Below are positions 9,246 through 18,580 of a stretch of 64,000 nt of DNA, in pieces. The notes under the pieces were generated by a model. That model saw only the letters and a list, made by a program, of their open reading frames with translations, ran no database searches and was not told the origin of the DNA. Origin of the DNA: Devosia sp. Root685 (GTDB taxonomy: Bacteria > Pseudomonadota > Alphaproteobacteria > Rhizobiales > Devosiaceae). The position numbers were made by a program, and so were the translations under genes. The stretch covers positions 123,903 through 187,902 of the forward strand of contig NZ_LMHK01000004.1 of NCBI RefSeq assembly GCF_001427875.1, in the 5' to 3' direction. Positions within the stretch are counted from its first letter, which is position 1. The number at the start of each line of letters is the position of its first letter.

Positions 9246-10184
9246 CTAGAGGTCGTAGGCGACCCGGAAACCGGCATTGCTTGCGGCGCTGTCCGGCGAC
9301 AGGGCCATGCGTGCAGCAATGCGGTAGCGATAACAGTAGGAGATGTGACAGAGGAACGAGCCGCCCTTCAGCACCTTTTCCGAATGGGCGAGCGCTTGGG
9401 CATTGCGGAGACGCGCCTGCTTGGCGAGCGAACGAACGCGAAACGTATCGCGCGTCCACTCCCAGACATTGCCGGACATGCTGTAGAACCCGAGCGGATT
9501 GGGCTCGAAACTGCGTGCCGGGGCGGTGCGTTCGAAGCCATCGCGGGCGGTATTGAGATTGGGGAAGCGGCCCTGCCAGATATTGGCGTAAATTGCTTCA
9601 TCTGTCGGCTCGGCTTCGCCCCATGGGAAACGGCGCCGCACGGCACCGCCGCGGGCTGCATGCTCCCACTCGGCCTCTGTGGGCAACCGCCCGCCGACCC
9701 AAGCCGCAAAGGCATTGGCATCGGCCCATGAAACCTGCGTCACCGGATGGTCTAGCCGATCATGGATAGAACTGCCCGTTCCTTCAGGCTGTCGCCACGT
9801 GGCCTCATTGACGCTGTGCCACCAGGGGAGGCCCGACCCGAGCGCCGTCGCTTCCGCCAAGTGCTTCTCGTCACCGAAAAACACGGCCGACCAACCGAAA
9901 CGTTCGGCCTCGGTAACGTAGCCAGTGGCAGCAACGAAGGCGGCAAAGCGTTCGACCGTCACCGTCTCGGCCTCGAGACCGAAATCTGCAAGCACAACCT
10001 CACGCTCCGGCCCCTCGCCATCCTGCGGGATTTCCGGGCTGTTTGTTCCTACAAAACTCTTGCCGCCGCTGACGCGGATCATCCCATGCGGCGAGCCACC
10101 CTGCGCTTGTGGCGAGGTCGTGGCGGGTGAAGCCTGCTTCACCTCACCCAAGGCTGCCCGAGATGATCCGCAACAACTGCTCAT
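9246..10184 (-). CDS. formylglycine-generating enzyme (sulfatase-activating, aerobic)
   Basis: FGE/SUMF1-family oxidase of 312 aa that converts the active-site Cys of sulfatases to formylglycine with O2 and copper. The core FGE fold is recognisable: GMIRVSGGKSFVGTNSPE, ETVTVERFAAFVAATGYVTEAERFGWSAVF (split here), PVTQVSWADANAFAAWVGGRLPTEAEWE, MSGNVWEWTRD and the catalytic GGSFLCHISYCYRYR. Both copper-ligand cysteines are present (Cys279 and Cys284, spacing C-x4-C). The N terminus carries CCGSSRA, also common in bacterial FGEs. No signal peptide, so it acts on sulfatases in the cytoplasm. Its start overlaps the stop of the GH3 gene (ATGA, 10181-10184). All three sulfatases in this window have Cys-type CxPxR motifs, its expected substrates. 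Confidence 0.95.
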   Translation of the reverse strand: MSSCCGSSRAALGEVKQASPATTSPQAQGGSPHGMIRVSGGKSFVGTNSPEIPQDGEGPEREVVLADFGLEAETVTVERFAAFVAATGYVTEAERFGWSAVFFGDEKHLAEATALGSGLPWWHSVNEATWRQPEGTGSSIHDRLDHPVTQVSWADANAFAAWVGGRLPTEAEWEHAARGGAVRRRFPWGEAEPTDEAIYANIWQGRFPNLNTARDGFERTAPARSFEPNPLGFYSMSGNVWEWTRDTFRVRSLAKQARLRNAQALAHSEKVLKGGSFLCHISYCYRYRIAARMALSPDSAASNAGFRVAYDL

Positions 10185-12655
10185 GGGCGTAGCTCGATTT
10201 CCACGGATCGAGTGACGGAGCCACTGAAGACGGTGGTCATCGCATCGGTGCCGACGAGGAGCCGATAGGTGTCGGGGGCGGCAATCCAGCGCTGACGGTC
10301 CACATCGAAATAAGCGAAGGCGCGGGCATCGAGGGACATGGTGACGCGCTGTTTTTTACCAGCGGCAAGGGGGACCTTGGCAAAAGCCTTAAGTTCCTTG
10401 GCCGGGCGCTTCACTGGCGCGTTCTGCGGCGCAACATAGAGCTGCACAACCGTCGAGCCGGCACGGGTGCCGCTATTGCTGATATCGAGGCTCACGCTCA
10501 CCGTCCCATCGGTCTCGAAGGCGCTGTCATCTATCGAAAATGCGTCGAAGGCAAAGCTCGTATAGCTGAGGCCGAAACCGAAGGGAAACAGTGGTTTGAT
10601 GCCGTGTTGGTCATAGTGGCGGTAGCCGACAAAGACACCTTCGCGATATTCGACTTCGCCGTCTATGCCCGGATAGATCTTCGGGTCCTGGCTGGAGGCC
10701 GGATTGTCAGACCAGCGAACGGGAAAACTCTGCGGCAACCTGCCGCCGGGCTCGGCCTTGCCAAGGAGCACGTCGGCAATAGCATTGCCCGCTTCCTGGC
10801 CCGGATACCAAGCCTCGACAATTCCGGCGACTTCATCGAGCCAAGGCATTTCGACGGGGCCGCCGGTCTGGAGAACCACGACCACATTGCGATTGGCGCG
10901 GGCCACGGCATTGACCAGCTCGTTCTGGCGACCGGGCAATTCGATCTGCGGCAGATCGCTGCCCTCGGTGTCCCATTCGCCGTTGCGACCGACGAAAACC
11001 AAGGCCACATCGGCTTCCGCAGCGAGGCTCGCCGCCTCGGCAATGTCGGCGTCGCCCATGGGCAGGCCGATGCCAGCGCGGAAGGCCGCCACGCCGAGGG
11101 TAGCGTGGTCCTTGCTCGCAAACTCGATGACAACTTCGGCGGGCCTGCCAGCTTCAAGGTCGACGCTACCGACGACTTCGTCGCAACCTTCCTCGAAGAA
11201 GGTGCGACCCTGGGTCCAGTTGGTCCACGCGTCGGCAATGAGCTTGCCGTTGACATAGACCTTGGCGAGGCCGGCCGAGGCGATGCCAACTTGATAGGTG
11301 CCGCTCTTATCGGCGGTGAAACTGCCGGTGAGCCGAGCCGAAAAATCCAGGGCCGGCAACTTGCCTCCCGCCACCATGCCCAGCCAGAAGGTTTCGGCCG
11401 CTTCGAGCGTTTCGACATGGACCACATCGCCCGCCAAGTGCCGGCCGGCGAAGAATTCGACCTTGAGGTCGGTCCTGAGCAGGGGCTGGAAGCGATCATT
11501 GGTGCAGCCCGGAGCAAAGGAGAGATTGTCCGATCCGACGGCCTCCACCAGTCCATCCCAAGGGCTGACGCGGTAATGCGGATTGAGCTGGGACGAGCCG
11601 CCGCCCATGATCTGCGCAACTTTGGCGTTGGGCCCGATGACGGCGATGCGCTGGACACTCTTGATGGGAAGAACACCGTTATTCTTGAGAAGCACCGTGC
11701 CTTCAGCGCCAGCGCGACGGATCAGGGCGCGGTTTTCCGGCCGATCATCGGCACGTTCTTCGTGCGGGCGATTGTCGTAGAGTGCACCGGTCCACTCCAT
11801 GACCGACAACACAGCGCTGGCACGAGCACGCACGGTGTCGCGCGAAACCTCGCCGGCCTCGACGGCAGCGACCAGCTTTTGACCGCGATCACGTGACGGT
11901 CCGGGCATTTCGAGGTCGAGGCCGGCATTGACGGTCGGCGCGGTCGAATGCGAGCCGAACCAGTCCGACATGACGAGGCCATCAAAGCCCCACTCACCGC
12001 GCAGCACATCGTTGATCAGCCAATTGTGCTCGGAGGCGTAAGCGCCGTTGACCTTGTTATAGGCGGTCATGACGCCCTTGGTGCCGGCTTTTTTGACCGA
12101 CCATTCGAACGGGATCAGATAGACCTCGCGCAAGGAACGTTCGTCGATCACCGAGCTCATTGTGGTGCGCTCTATCTCGGATTCGTTGCCGGCAAAGTGC
12201 TTGATCGTCGCTGATATGCCCTGGCTCTGGAGGCCGGTAATGTAAGCGGCAGCAAGCTCGGCGGTGAGGAGCGGGTCTTCAGAATAGCATTCGAAATTGC
12301 GGCCGTTGGTCACCGCGCGCTGGATGTTGACGGTCGGGGCGAGCAGCATATGCGCGCCCTTCGATTTTGTTTCGCCCGCGAGGGCGACGCCAACCTCCTG
12401 CAAAAGCTCGACATTCCAGCTTGCGCCGAGGCCGATGCCGACCGGGAAAGCCGTGGCCTTCACCCCACCGAGGAGACCACCGCCGCCGCGGGCGCCATTG
12501 GGGCCGTCGGAGACACGCAGCTTGCCGATACCCAGCCGCTCGATGGCCGGCAGTGACCAAAAGTCCTCGCCCGAAAGCAAGGACACCTGCTCTTCGAGCG
12601 TCATGGCGTCGAGAAGGTCGTCGATTGTTCTGGTCATTTCGGTCATCGCGATCAC
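10181..12655 (-). CDS. GH3 beta-glycosidase (beta-glucosidase-like) with PA14 insert
   Basis: Glycoside hydrolase family 3 enzyme of 824 aa. N-terminal barrel domain with DGPNGARGGG, KHFAGNESE and the nucleophile motif GLVMSDWFG (Asp about 231); then the second alpha/beta domain, interrupted by a PA14 domain (about residues 390-520; FFAGRHLAGDVV, GSFTADKSGTYQVGIAS), and a C-terminal fibronectin-III-like domain (about 735-815). This order is usual for PA14-containing GH3 beta-glucosidases. No signal peptide, so it is cytoplasmic. The frame opens with GTG at 12655, which overlaps the sulfatase stop (GTGA); ATG at 12646 is an alternative. Its place between sulfatase and FGE genes suggests that it removes a sugar after desulfation of an imported glycoside. 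Confidence 0.93.
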   Translation of the reverse strand: MIAMTEMTRTIDDLLDAMTLEEQVSLLSGEDFWSLPAIERLGIGKLRVSDGPNGARGGGGLLGGVKATAFPVGIGLGASWNVELLQEVGVALAGETKSKGAHMLLAPTVNIQRAVTNGRNFECYSEDPLLTAELAAAYITGLQSQGISATIKHFAGNESEIERTTMSSVIDERSLREVYLIPFEWSVKKAGTKGVMTAYNKVNGAYASEHNWLINDVLRGEWGFDGLVMSDWFGSHSTAPTVNAGLDLEMPGPSRDRGQKLVAAVEAGEVSRDTVRARASAVLSVMEWTGALYDNRPHEERADDRPENRALIRRAGAEGTVLLKNNGVLPIKSVQRIAVIGPNAKVAQIMGGGSSQLNPHYRVSPWDGLVEAVGSDNLSFAPGCTNDRFQPLLRTDLKVEFFAGRHLAGDVVHVETLEAAETFWLGMVAGGKLPALDFSARLTGSFTADKSGTYQVGIASAGLAKVYVNGKLIADAWTNWTQGRTFFEEGCDEVVGSVDLEAGRPAEVVIEFASKDHATLGVAAFRAGIGLPMGDADIAEAASLAAEADVALVFVGRNGEWDTEGSDLPQIELPGRQNELVNAVARANRNVVVVLQTGGPVEMPWLDEVAGIVEAWYPGQEAGNAIADVLLGKAEPGGRLPQSFPVRWSDNPASSQDPKIYPGIDGEVEYREGVFVGYRHYDQHGIKPLFPFGFGLSYTSFAFDAFSIDDSAFETDGTVSVSLDISNSGTRAGSTVVQLYVAPQNAPVKRPAKELKAFAKVPLAAGKKQRVTMSLDARAFAYFDVDRQRWIAAPDTYRLLVGTDAMTTVFSGSVTRSVEIELRP

Positions 12656-14199
12656 GCCGCCAGAGAGGAAAGAACGGTGGCGCTGTCGTGCTCAGGCACA
12701 TCGCCGATTTCGGCCATCCTCGCATCAAGCTTGGCAAGCATGTCCTTGAAGACGCTGGCATAAGCTGAATCGTGAGCGACATTGGTCAGCTCATGCGGGT
12801 CCTTTTCGCAATCGAAAAGCTCCCACTCTGGCGCAGCGCCGTTGGGGCGGGCGCCGAGGATGCCAAGGTCGTCATTGTACCAGTAGATCAGCTTATAGCG
12901 CTGGTCGCGGACCCCGTAATGCGCCCAGGCTTCGTGTATTTCGTCATTGTGCATCCAGTAGCGGTGATAGGTGAGCTGTTCCCAATCGGCCGGCGTCTGG
13001 CCTTCAAGGACGGGACGCATCGAGCGGCCCTGCATGTAGCTGGGGATGGGCAGGCCGGCATAATCGAGGAAGGTCGGGGCGAAATCGACATTGTTGGAAA
13101 TGTCGGCGCTGACCGATCCTGCTTTGATTGCAGCGGGATAGCGGGCGAGGAAGGGCATCTGCAGCGACTCTTCATACATGAAGCGCTTATCGAACCAGCC
13201 GTGCTCGCCGAGGAAGAAGCCCTGGTCTGAGGTGTAGATGACGATGGTGTTTTCAGCGAGACCCTTTTCGTCGAGATAGTCGAGGAGACGACCAACGTTT
13301 TCGTCGATCGAGGCAACGGTGCGCAGGTAGCGCTTCATGTAGCGCTGGTACTTGAATTCGGCGAATTTCTGCGGATCGTCGAAAGTGAAATTTTCGCCGG
13401 TTTCAGAACAGATTACCGTGATCGTTTCGCCCGGTTGCAGATCGGGGACCTTGCGCATCCAGGAGATGAAATCGAGCATCAGCGGGCCGACTTTTTCTGC
13501 GGGGCCGGAAGGGGTTACGAGACCTAGATCCTCGTAGTTCATGTCCGAGCGAATGCGCATTTTGGCGGCGGCTGCGGCGGCGGCGCGGTTGGAATAGTCG
13601 TCGTTGAAGGTCTCGGGCAGCGGGATATCCTCGTCGGCCCAGAGGTGGTTGTATTTCGGGTGCGGCTCGAAATTGCGGTGCGGCGCCTTGTGATGGCACA
13701 TCAGGAAGAAGGGCTGGTCACCGGATTTCTCAATGAAATCAAGGCTCATGTCGGTGATGATGTCGGTGGCATAGCCGGGTATGCGGCGGCGGGAATTGTC
13801 CGGGAAAATGAATTTCGGATCCCAGTAGTCCCCCTGCCCCGGGACGACGGCCCAGTCGTCGAAACCGGTGGGATTATGGGCCGGGCCCTCGCCCATATGC
13901 CACTTGCCGAACATGCCGGTGCGATAGCCACCCTTGCGCAAGTGCTTGGCAACATTGGGCAAACGATTGTCGATCTCGGTGTAGAGGGTGGTGACGCAAT
14001 TGACGTGATTGTAGGTGCCGGTGAGGATGGCGGCGCGGCTGGGGGTGCAGATCGAGTTGGTGACGTAGGTTGCGTCGTGGCGCATGCCTTCGTTGGCTAG
14101 GCGATCAAGATTGGGCGTCGAATTCAGCCCTGCGCCATAGGCCGAAATGGCCCGCGAAGCATGGTCGTCGCTCATGATGAAAATGATGTTCGGACGCAT
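12652..14199 (-). CDS. Cys-type sulfatase (arylsulfatase family)
   Basis: Type I sulfatase of 515 aa. The N terminus MRPNIIFIMSDDHASRA provides the first metal-binding aspartates, and the maturation motif is SICTPSRAAILTG, with Cys51 the residue to be converted to formylglycine. Further sulfatase elements: GKWHMGEG, CHHKAPH, IYTSDQGFFLGEHG (metal-binding Asp and His) and a C-terminal substrate domain with RYKLIYW and ELFDCEKDPHEL. No signal peptide, hence cytoplasmic, unlike most polysaccharide sulfatases. ATG 14199 is clearly the start; residues upstream in the same frame are shadow sequence from the neighbouring gene. The stop overlaps the GH3 start. Sulfated carbohydrate is the likely substrate class; the exact ester is unknown. 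Confidence 0.95.
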   Translation of the reverse strand: MRPNIIFIMSDDHASRAISAYGAGLNSTPNLDRLANEGMRHDATYVTNSICTPSRAAILTGTYNHVNCVTTLYTEIDNRLPNVAKHLRKGGYRTGMFGKWHMGEGPAHNPTGFDDWAVVPGQGDYWDPKFIFPDNSRRRIPGYATDIITDMSLDFIEKSGDQPFFLMCHHKAPHRNFEPHPKYNHLWADEDIPLPETFNDDYSNRAAAAAAAKMRIRSDMNYEDLGLVTPSGPAEKVGPLMLDFISWMRKVPDLQPGETITVICSETGENFTFDDPQKFAEFKYQRYMKRYLRTVASIDENVGRLLDYLDEKGLAENTIVIYTSDQGFFLGEHGWFDKRFMYEESLQMPFLARYPAAIKAGSVSADISNNVDFAPTFLDYAGLPIPSYMQGRSMRPVLEGQTPADWEQLTYHRYWMHNDEIHEAWAHYGVRDQRYKLIYWYNDDLGILGARPNGAAPEWELFDCEKDPHELTNVAHDSAYASVFKDMLAKLDARMAEIGDVPEHDSATVLSSLAA

Positions 14200-14221
14200 G
14201 GTAAGATCCTGAAATATTTTG

Positions 14222-16003
14222 TTATTCTGCTGGGACGACGGACTGGAGCGAGGCTTCGATCTGCTCCAGGCGGCTCTTGTCGAGATGCGGCACCATGCCG
14301 GCGATCTCGAGCACTGTCTTGTCGTGGAAGATGGGTGGAATTGCCTTGCCGCCCAGGGCCGGCAGCGCGTCAACAAGGATTGACCGCGCGTCCGAGTTGG
14401 TTAGCAGACTGTTAACATCGACAGTAGCAATCACGGCGTCACGTGCAAAATCGTGCACAGTCGGGCCACGACGCTGTCCCTTCTCGACCTGTGCCCATTG
14501 TTTTTCGATCAGAAGGTGAGCTTCAGTGACCTCGCCCTTGGCCGGCAGACCCAGCCGTTCATACTGGCTAACGGGAGCATCGTTGTCGCGCATGACCTCG
14601 ACGAGCAGCCGGGCCATCCGCAATTCGAGGGCCGCATCGCGCAGCGGGTTGGTCTGACCCGGATCGGTTTCGAGATCGTAGAGCAAAGTGCCGAACTCGG
14701 TGGGACCGCGCATGGTCCAGCCGGGCATGCGCATCAAGGGGGCGCCCTTGGTGAAGGAGAAGCCTGGGATCAATTCGGCCCCGGCAAACTCCTTCGGCTC
14801 GAAGCGCGAGCGCATGTGGGTAGGCATCAGAGTATGTTCGAGGAGCGGCCGATTGGTCTCATCAGCCGAAGCGCGCATGTAGACATAGCGTCCGTCGGTA
14901 ACACTGACATGGCCGCCGAAAATGCCGAAGAGGCCGCCTTCGCGGACCGGCCTATCGCTAGCCACTGCCTCCTTGAGCGGCTGGCCCTTCATGTCCTTGG
15001 TGGGTTCGAAACCGAAGAAGTCGAGCAGTGTCGGCGCGATATCGATGGTCTGGACCAGGGCCTGGCGGCGCTCACCGGCGACGCCGGAGCGGGGATCCCA
15101 GACGAAAAACGGCGTGTGGATGGTTTCGTCATACCAGGGCATGACCGACTTGCCCCACCAGCCGCGCTCCCCCAGCATATAACCGTGGTCGGTGCAGACC
15201 ACGAGCATGGTGTCGTCCCACATGTTCTTCTCGTCCATGAGGTCGAGCACGCGACCGAGATTGGCGTCGCACATGGACAGCAGCGCGAGATAGCGCAGCT
15301 TGGCGTTCTCGACCGTGCTGTCGGATTCGGTGACGCGCGCGTAGGGCGGCCAATCGAAGTCTTCGCCATTGCCCAAGGGGCTCTCGGGATAGAGACGGTG
15401 GTACTGGTCGTAGCTGAAGAAGGGCTCGTGCGGATCGAAGGTTTCGAGCTGCAACATCCAGTTGTCGGCACCGGCATTGGTGTCGATGAATTCGAGCCCG
15501 GCGTCGAAGGTCAGGGTCTGGGGGTGATCTTCCTCATCTTCGAGATAGGTGCGGTTGATGCCGTCCTGATTCTGCATGCGGTAGAAGATGTCCTTGAGGC
15601 GCGTACGATCGTTCTTGTCGACGACGCCTTTCCAGAGATCGCCTTCCTGGCCGCGGAAGAACTCGTAGCTCGAATAGCGGTTGTGATAGGTCGCGCCGCC
15701 ATCTTCCCAATAGTGCTGATGGTCGGTGATGAGATGGGTATAGACGCCATTGCGGCCCAGGATTTCGGGCATGGAGTCGTCGAACGGCTCAATCGGGCCC
15801 CAGGAGCGATGGAGGAAATTGTAGCGGCCGGTATGCATTTCGCGGCGTGCCGGCATGCAGGGCATGGAACCGGCATAGCAGCGGTCGAAGGTAGCGGTGC
15901 GGGAAGCGAGACGGGAGAAGTTCGGGGCATGAGCGTGTTCATAGCCATAGGGCGGCAGCATGCGCCGGTTGAGGCTGTCGAACATGACGATGATGGCACG
16001 CAT
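14222..16003 (-). CDS. second Cys-type sulfatase
   Basis: Sulfatase of 593 aa, clearly distinct from its neighbour. The core starts immediately (MRAIIVMFDSLNRRMLPPYG), the formylglycine motif is SMPCMPARREMHTGRYN with Cys49, and the metal site continues in VVCTDHGYMLGERGWWGKS. FDPHEPFF and DIAPTLLDFFG are typical of the family. The C-terminal 150 residues are an unassigned helical extension containing EKQWAQVEKGQRRGPTVHDF. It resembles the sulfatases of Rhizobiales carbohydrate loci rather than choline sulfatases. No signal peptide. It starts 4 bases after the upstream ATPase stop (16008) and ends 22 bases before the next sulfatase, so co-transcription is near certain. Confidence 0.94.
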   Translation of the reverse strand: MRAIIVMFDSLNRRMLPPYGYEHAHAPNFSRLASRTATFDRCYAGSMPCMPARREMHTGRYNFLHRSWGPIEPFDDSMPEILGRNGVYTHLITDHQHYWEDGGATYHNRYSSYEFFRGQEGDLWKGVVDKNDRTRLKDIFYRMQNQDGINRTYLEDEEDHPQTLTFDAGLEFIDTNAGADNWMLQLETFDPHEPFFSYDQYHRLYPESPLGNGEDFDWPPYARVTESDSTVENAKLRYLALLSMCDANLGRVLDLMDEKNMWDDTMLVVCTDHGYMLGERGWWGKSVMPWYDETIHTPFFVWDPRSGVAGERRQALVQTIDIAPTLLDFFGFEPTKDMKGQPLKEAVASDRPVREGGLFGIFGGHVSVTDGRYVYMRASADETNRPLLEHTLMPTHMRSRFEPKEFAGAELIPGFSFTKGAPLMRMPGWTMRGPTEFGTLLYDLETDPGQTNPLRDAALELRMARLLVEVMRDNDAPVSQYERLGLPAKGEVTEAHLLIEKQWAQVEKGQRRGPTVHDFARDAVIATVDVNSLLTNSDARSILVDALPALGGKAIPPIFHDKTVLEIAGMVPHLDKSRLEQIEASLQSVVPAE

Positions 16004-16007
16004 GGCA

Positions 16008-16823
16008 TTAGGCTCCGGTATTCAGGGCGCGCAGGGCGGCACGGCGATCGGCCTGACGCACGGGATCGGCGACGGGCGCAGCCAGCAGCAGGCGCTTGGT
16101 GTAGTCGTGTTGCGGATGGGCGGTGACCTGGTCGCAATCGCCGAATTCAACGATCTCGCCGCCGCGCATGACGGCAACGCGATGCGAGATGTGGCGGACG
16201 ACCGACAGGTCGTGGCTGACGAAGAGATAGGCGACCCCCGTTCGCTCCTGGATTTCGACGAACAAGTCGAGCACGCGCTGCTGGGTCGACAGATCGAGCG
16301 CCGAGACCGGCTCATCGCAGACGATGAGGTGCGGCGACAGGGCCAAGGCCCGGGCGATGGCGACGCGCTGGCGCTGACCGCCGGAGAATTCGCGGGGATA
16401 GCGATAGGCAGCGTCGCTGGGCAGGTTCACCTGATCGAGCAGCGTGCGCACACGCGCCCGCGCCTCTTCCAGGCTCGCCTGGCGGCGAGCGACGATCGGC
16501 TCGACCAGAATGTCCTCGATGGTCATCGAAGGATTGAGCGAGGTGTAGGGGTCCTGGAACACGGCCTGAATGGAGGCCGCATTGCCCTTGCGGTCACGCG
16601 GGGCGACGCCGGCAATGTCATGGCCTTCGAAGAGGATGCGGCCGGAGCTGACCGGGCCGATGCCGAGGATGGCGCGGCCCAGCGTCGTCTTGCCCGAACC
16701 ACTCTCGCCCACAAGGCCGACGGTTTCGCCGGGCCGCACGGTGAGATTGACGTTCTTGAGGACGTGGAGGGCCCCGAACTTGGTGTTCACATCAATGCAT
16801 TGAACAATCACATCGTCGCTCAT
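16008..16823 (-). CDS. Dpp/Opp-type ABC transporter ATP-binding protein (DppF-like)
   Basis: ATPase of 271 aa for a peptide/oligosaccharide-type ABC importer. Walker [10 protein letters not shown] at about 39-47, signature FSGGQRQR, Walker B LIVCDEPVSALDLS, H-loop FVSHDLSVVRHI, and the C-terminal HPQHDYTKRLL segment characteristic of OppF/DppF. The usual Cys-rich C-terminal region of DppF is largely absent. It overlaps the upstream fused permease-ATPase gene by ATGA (16820-16823) and supplies the second ATPase of the complex. Members of this family carry peptides, nickel, and also oligosaccharides and glycosides; the sulfatase context favours the latter. Confidence 0.93.
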   Translation of the reverse strand: MSDDVIVQCIDVNTKFGALHVLKNVNLTVRPGETVGLVGESGSGKTTLGRAILGIGPVSSGRILFEGHDIAGVAPRDRKGNAASIQAVFQDPYTSLNPSMTIEDILVEPIVARRQASLEEARARVRTLLDQVNLPSDAAYRYPREFSGGQRQRVAIARALALSPHLIVCDEPVSALDLSTQQRVLDLFVEIQERTGVAYLFVSHDLSVVRHISHRVAVMRGGEIVEFGDCDQVTAHPQHDYTKRLLLAAPVADPVRQADRRAALRALNTGA

Positions 16824-18580
16824 GCCGAAACTTCCTTGAGCATGCGGGGGCGATAGGTGCGGGGCGTGACGTCATCGAGCACGGCGCCGAGCAGCATCTT
16901 GGTGTAATCGTGCTGGGGATCCGCAAAGAGCGTGCGCACATCGGCGGTCTCGACCACCTTGCCGTCCTTCATCACCGAGACACGGTGACAGATGTCGGCG
17001 ACGACGCCGAAATTGTGGGTGACGAGGATCACCGACATGCCCATTTCGGCCTGGAGATCGCGCAGCAGTTCGAGCACTTCGGCCTGAACCGTCACATCGA
17101 GCGCGGTGGTCGGCTCGTCGGCAATCAAGAGGTCGGGACTGCACGAGATAGCGCGGGCGATGAGCACGCGCTGCGCCATGCCGCCCGAAATCTGGTGCGG
17201 ATAGGCCTTATAGGTGCGCATGGGGTCCGGCATGCCGACCTTGGCGAGCAATTTAAGGGCCCGCGCCTTGGCTTCGGACCTTGAAATGCCGAGCACGGTC
17301 ATCATGGGTTCGGTGAGCTGGAAGCCGATGCGGAAGGCCGGATCGAGATTACTCATCGGTTCCTGCGGCACATAGGCAATGCGCTTGCCGCGCAGTTTCT
17401 GCATCTCGTCTTCGGGCAGGTTGGCGATGTCCCGGCCATCGAACCAGATCGAACCCGAAAGAATGCGGCCACCGGTCGAAAGCAGGCCGAGGACGGAAAA
17501 GGCCGTCTGGGTCTTGCCCGAACCGCTTTCGCCGACAAGGCCAAGAACTTCGCCCTTGCGCAATTGCAGCGACACGCCCTTGACCACTTCGGTCCAGCCG
17601 GTCTTGCCGGGATAGCCGACGACGAGCTCGCGGATATCGAGCAGCAGGTCATTGTCGGTGGGTGCTGCACCGACCGGCTTGGCCACGACCTTGGGCATCT
17701 TGGAGGCCGGGGCCGTCCGGTTGCCCTGCTGCAGCCGGTCGCGGATGGCGTTGGCGAGGAGAACGAAGGAGGCCACGGTGATGGAAATGGCGAGGCCCGG
17801 CCAGAGAATGGCGGTGGGCACCACGAACATATTGGCAAAGGCGTCCTGCAGCATGCCGCCCCAGGTCGGGACGGAGGGATCGCCCAGGCCGAGGAATTCG
17901 AGGCCCGCCTGGATGACGATGGAAATACCGGCGACGATCGAGGTCTGGATGATGACCGGAGCGCGGATGACGAGCAGGATATGGCGGGCAATGATGCGCA
18001 TATCCGAAAGACCGGAGACGCGGGCGGCATCGACATAAAGCTCGTGCTTGACCCCATTCACCAGATTGCGCGTCAACCGGTAGAAGCCAGGCGAGAGCAT
18101 GATGCCGAAGATGACCATCGACACCTGGATGGAAGAACCCAGCGACTGATAGAAGGCCAGGAGCACGATGAGCGCCGGCAGGGCCATGAGGCCATCGGCG
18201 ATCCAGCTCATCACCACCTCACGCCGGCCGCCGAAATAGCCGGCGAAGAGACCGGCGGTGACCCCGATTGCTGCGGCAACACTGAGCGCGATCAGGGCAC
18301 CGATCAGCGTATTGCGCGCACCATAGACGAGGCGGCTGAAGATATCGCGGCCGGAGCCGTCACCACCAAGCAGATAGCCGTCACCCGGCGGGGCGTTGAT
18401 CTTGAAGATCTGCAGATCGCCAGGCGCGAAGGGCGCGATCAGCGGGGCGAATACGGCCGTTGCGATCACGAGGACCAAGAGGATGGCGGCAATCAGCCCG
18501 AGCGGATTGGTGAGCACGGAAAGCGCGATGCTTTCGCGGCTGGAGGCGGCAGGCGCCGGAGCGGGAGTAGCGGCGGACAT
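16820..18580 (-). CDS. fused ABC permease and ATP-binding protein (DppC-DppD fusion)
   Basis: A single polypeptide of 586 aa joining two importer subunits. Residues 1-290: DppC-like permease with N-terminal TM, the periplasmic [22 protein letters not shown] (split) motif, five further TM helices and the EAA-loop [18 protein letters not shown] linker (about 290-310) leads to a complete ATPase: Walker [10 protein letters not shown] (about 350), signature ISGGMAQR, Walker [16 protein letters not shown]-loop VTHNFGVV and HPQHDYTK-type end ([15 protein letters not shown]). Such fusions are annotated in alphaproteobacteria, so this is not an assembly error. I choose ATG 18580, whose TGATG overlap with the upstream permease stop supports it, over the frame's earlier limit 18607. 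Confidence 0.92.
   Translation of the reverse strand: MSAATPAPAPAASSRESIALSVLTNPLGLIAAILLVLVIATAVFAPLIAPFAPGDLQIFKINAPPGDGYLLGGDGSGRDIFSRLVYGARNTLIGALIALSVAAAIGVTAGLFAGYFGGRREVVMSWIADGLMALPALIVLLAFYQSLGSSIQVSMVIFGIMLSPGFYRLTRNLVNGVKHELYVDAARVSGLSDMRIIARHILLVIRAPVIIQTSIVAGISIVIQAGLEFLGLGDPSVPTWGGMLQDAFANMFVVPTAILWPGLAISITVASFVLLANAIRDRLQQGNRTAPASKMPKVVAKPVGAAPTDNDLLLDIRELVVGYPGKTGWTEVVKGVSLQLRKGEVLGLVGESGSGKTQTAFSVLGLLSTGGRILSGSIWFDGRDIANLPEDEMQKLRGKRIAYVPQEPMSNLDPAFRIGFQLTEPMMTVLGISRSEAKARALKLLAKVGMPDPMRTYKAYPHQISGGMAQRVLIARAISCSPDLLIADEPTTALDVTVQAEVLELLRDLQAEMGMSVILVTHNFGVVADICHRVSVMKDGKVVETADVRTLFADPQHDYTKMLLGAVLDDVTPRTYRPRMLKEVSA

Noticed and set aside
14453..16126. Plus-strand frame of 557 codons
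   Set aside because: Antisense to the sulfatase at 14222-16003, which has intact catalytic motifs.
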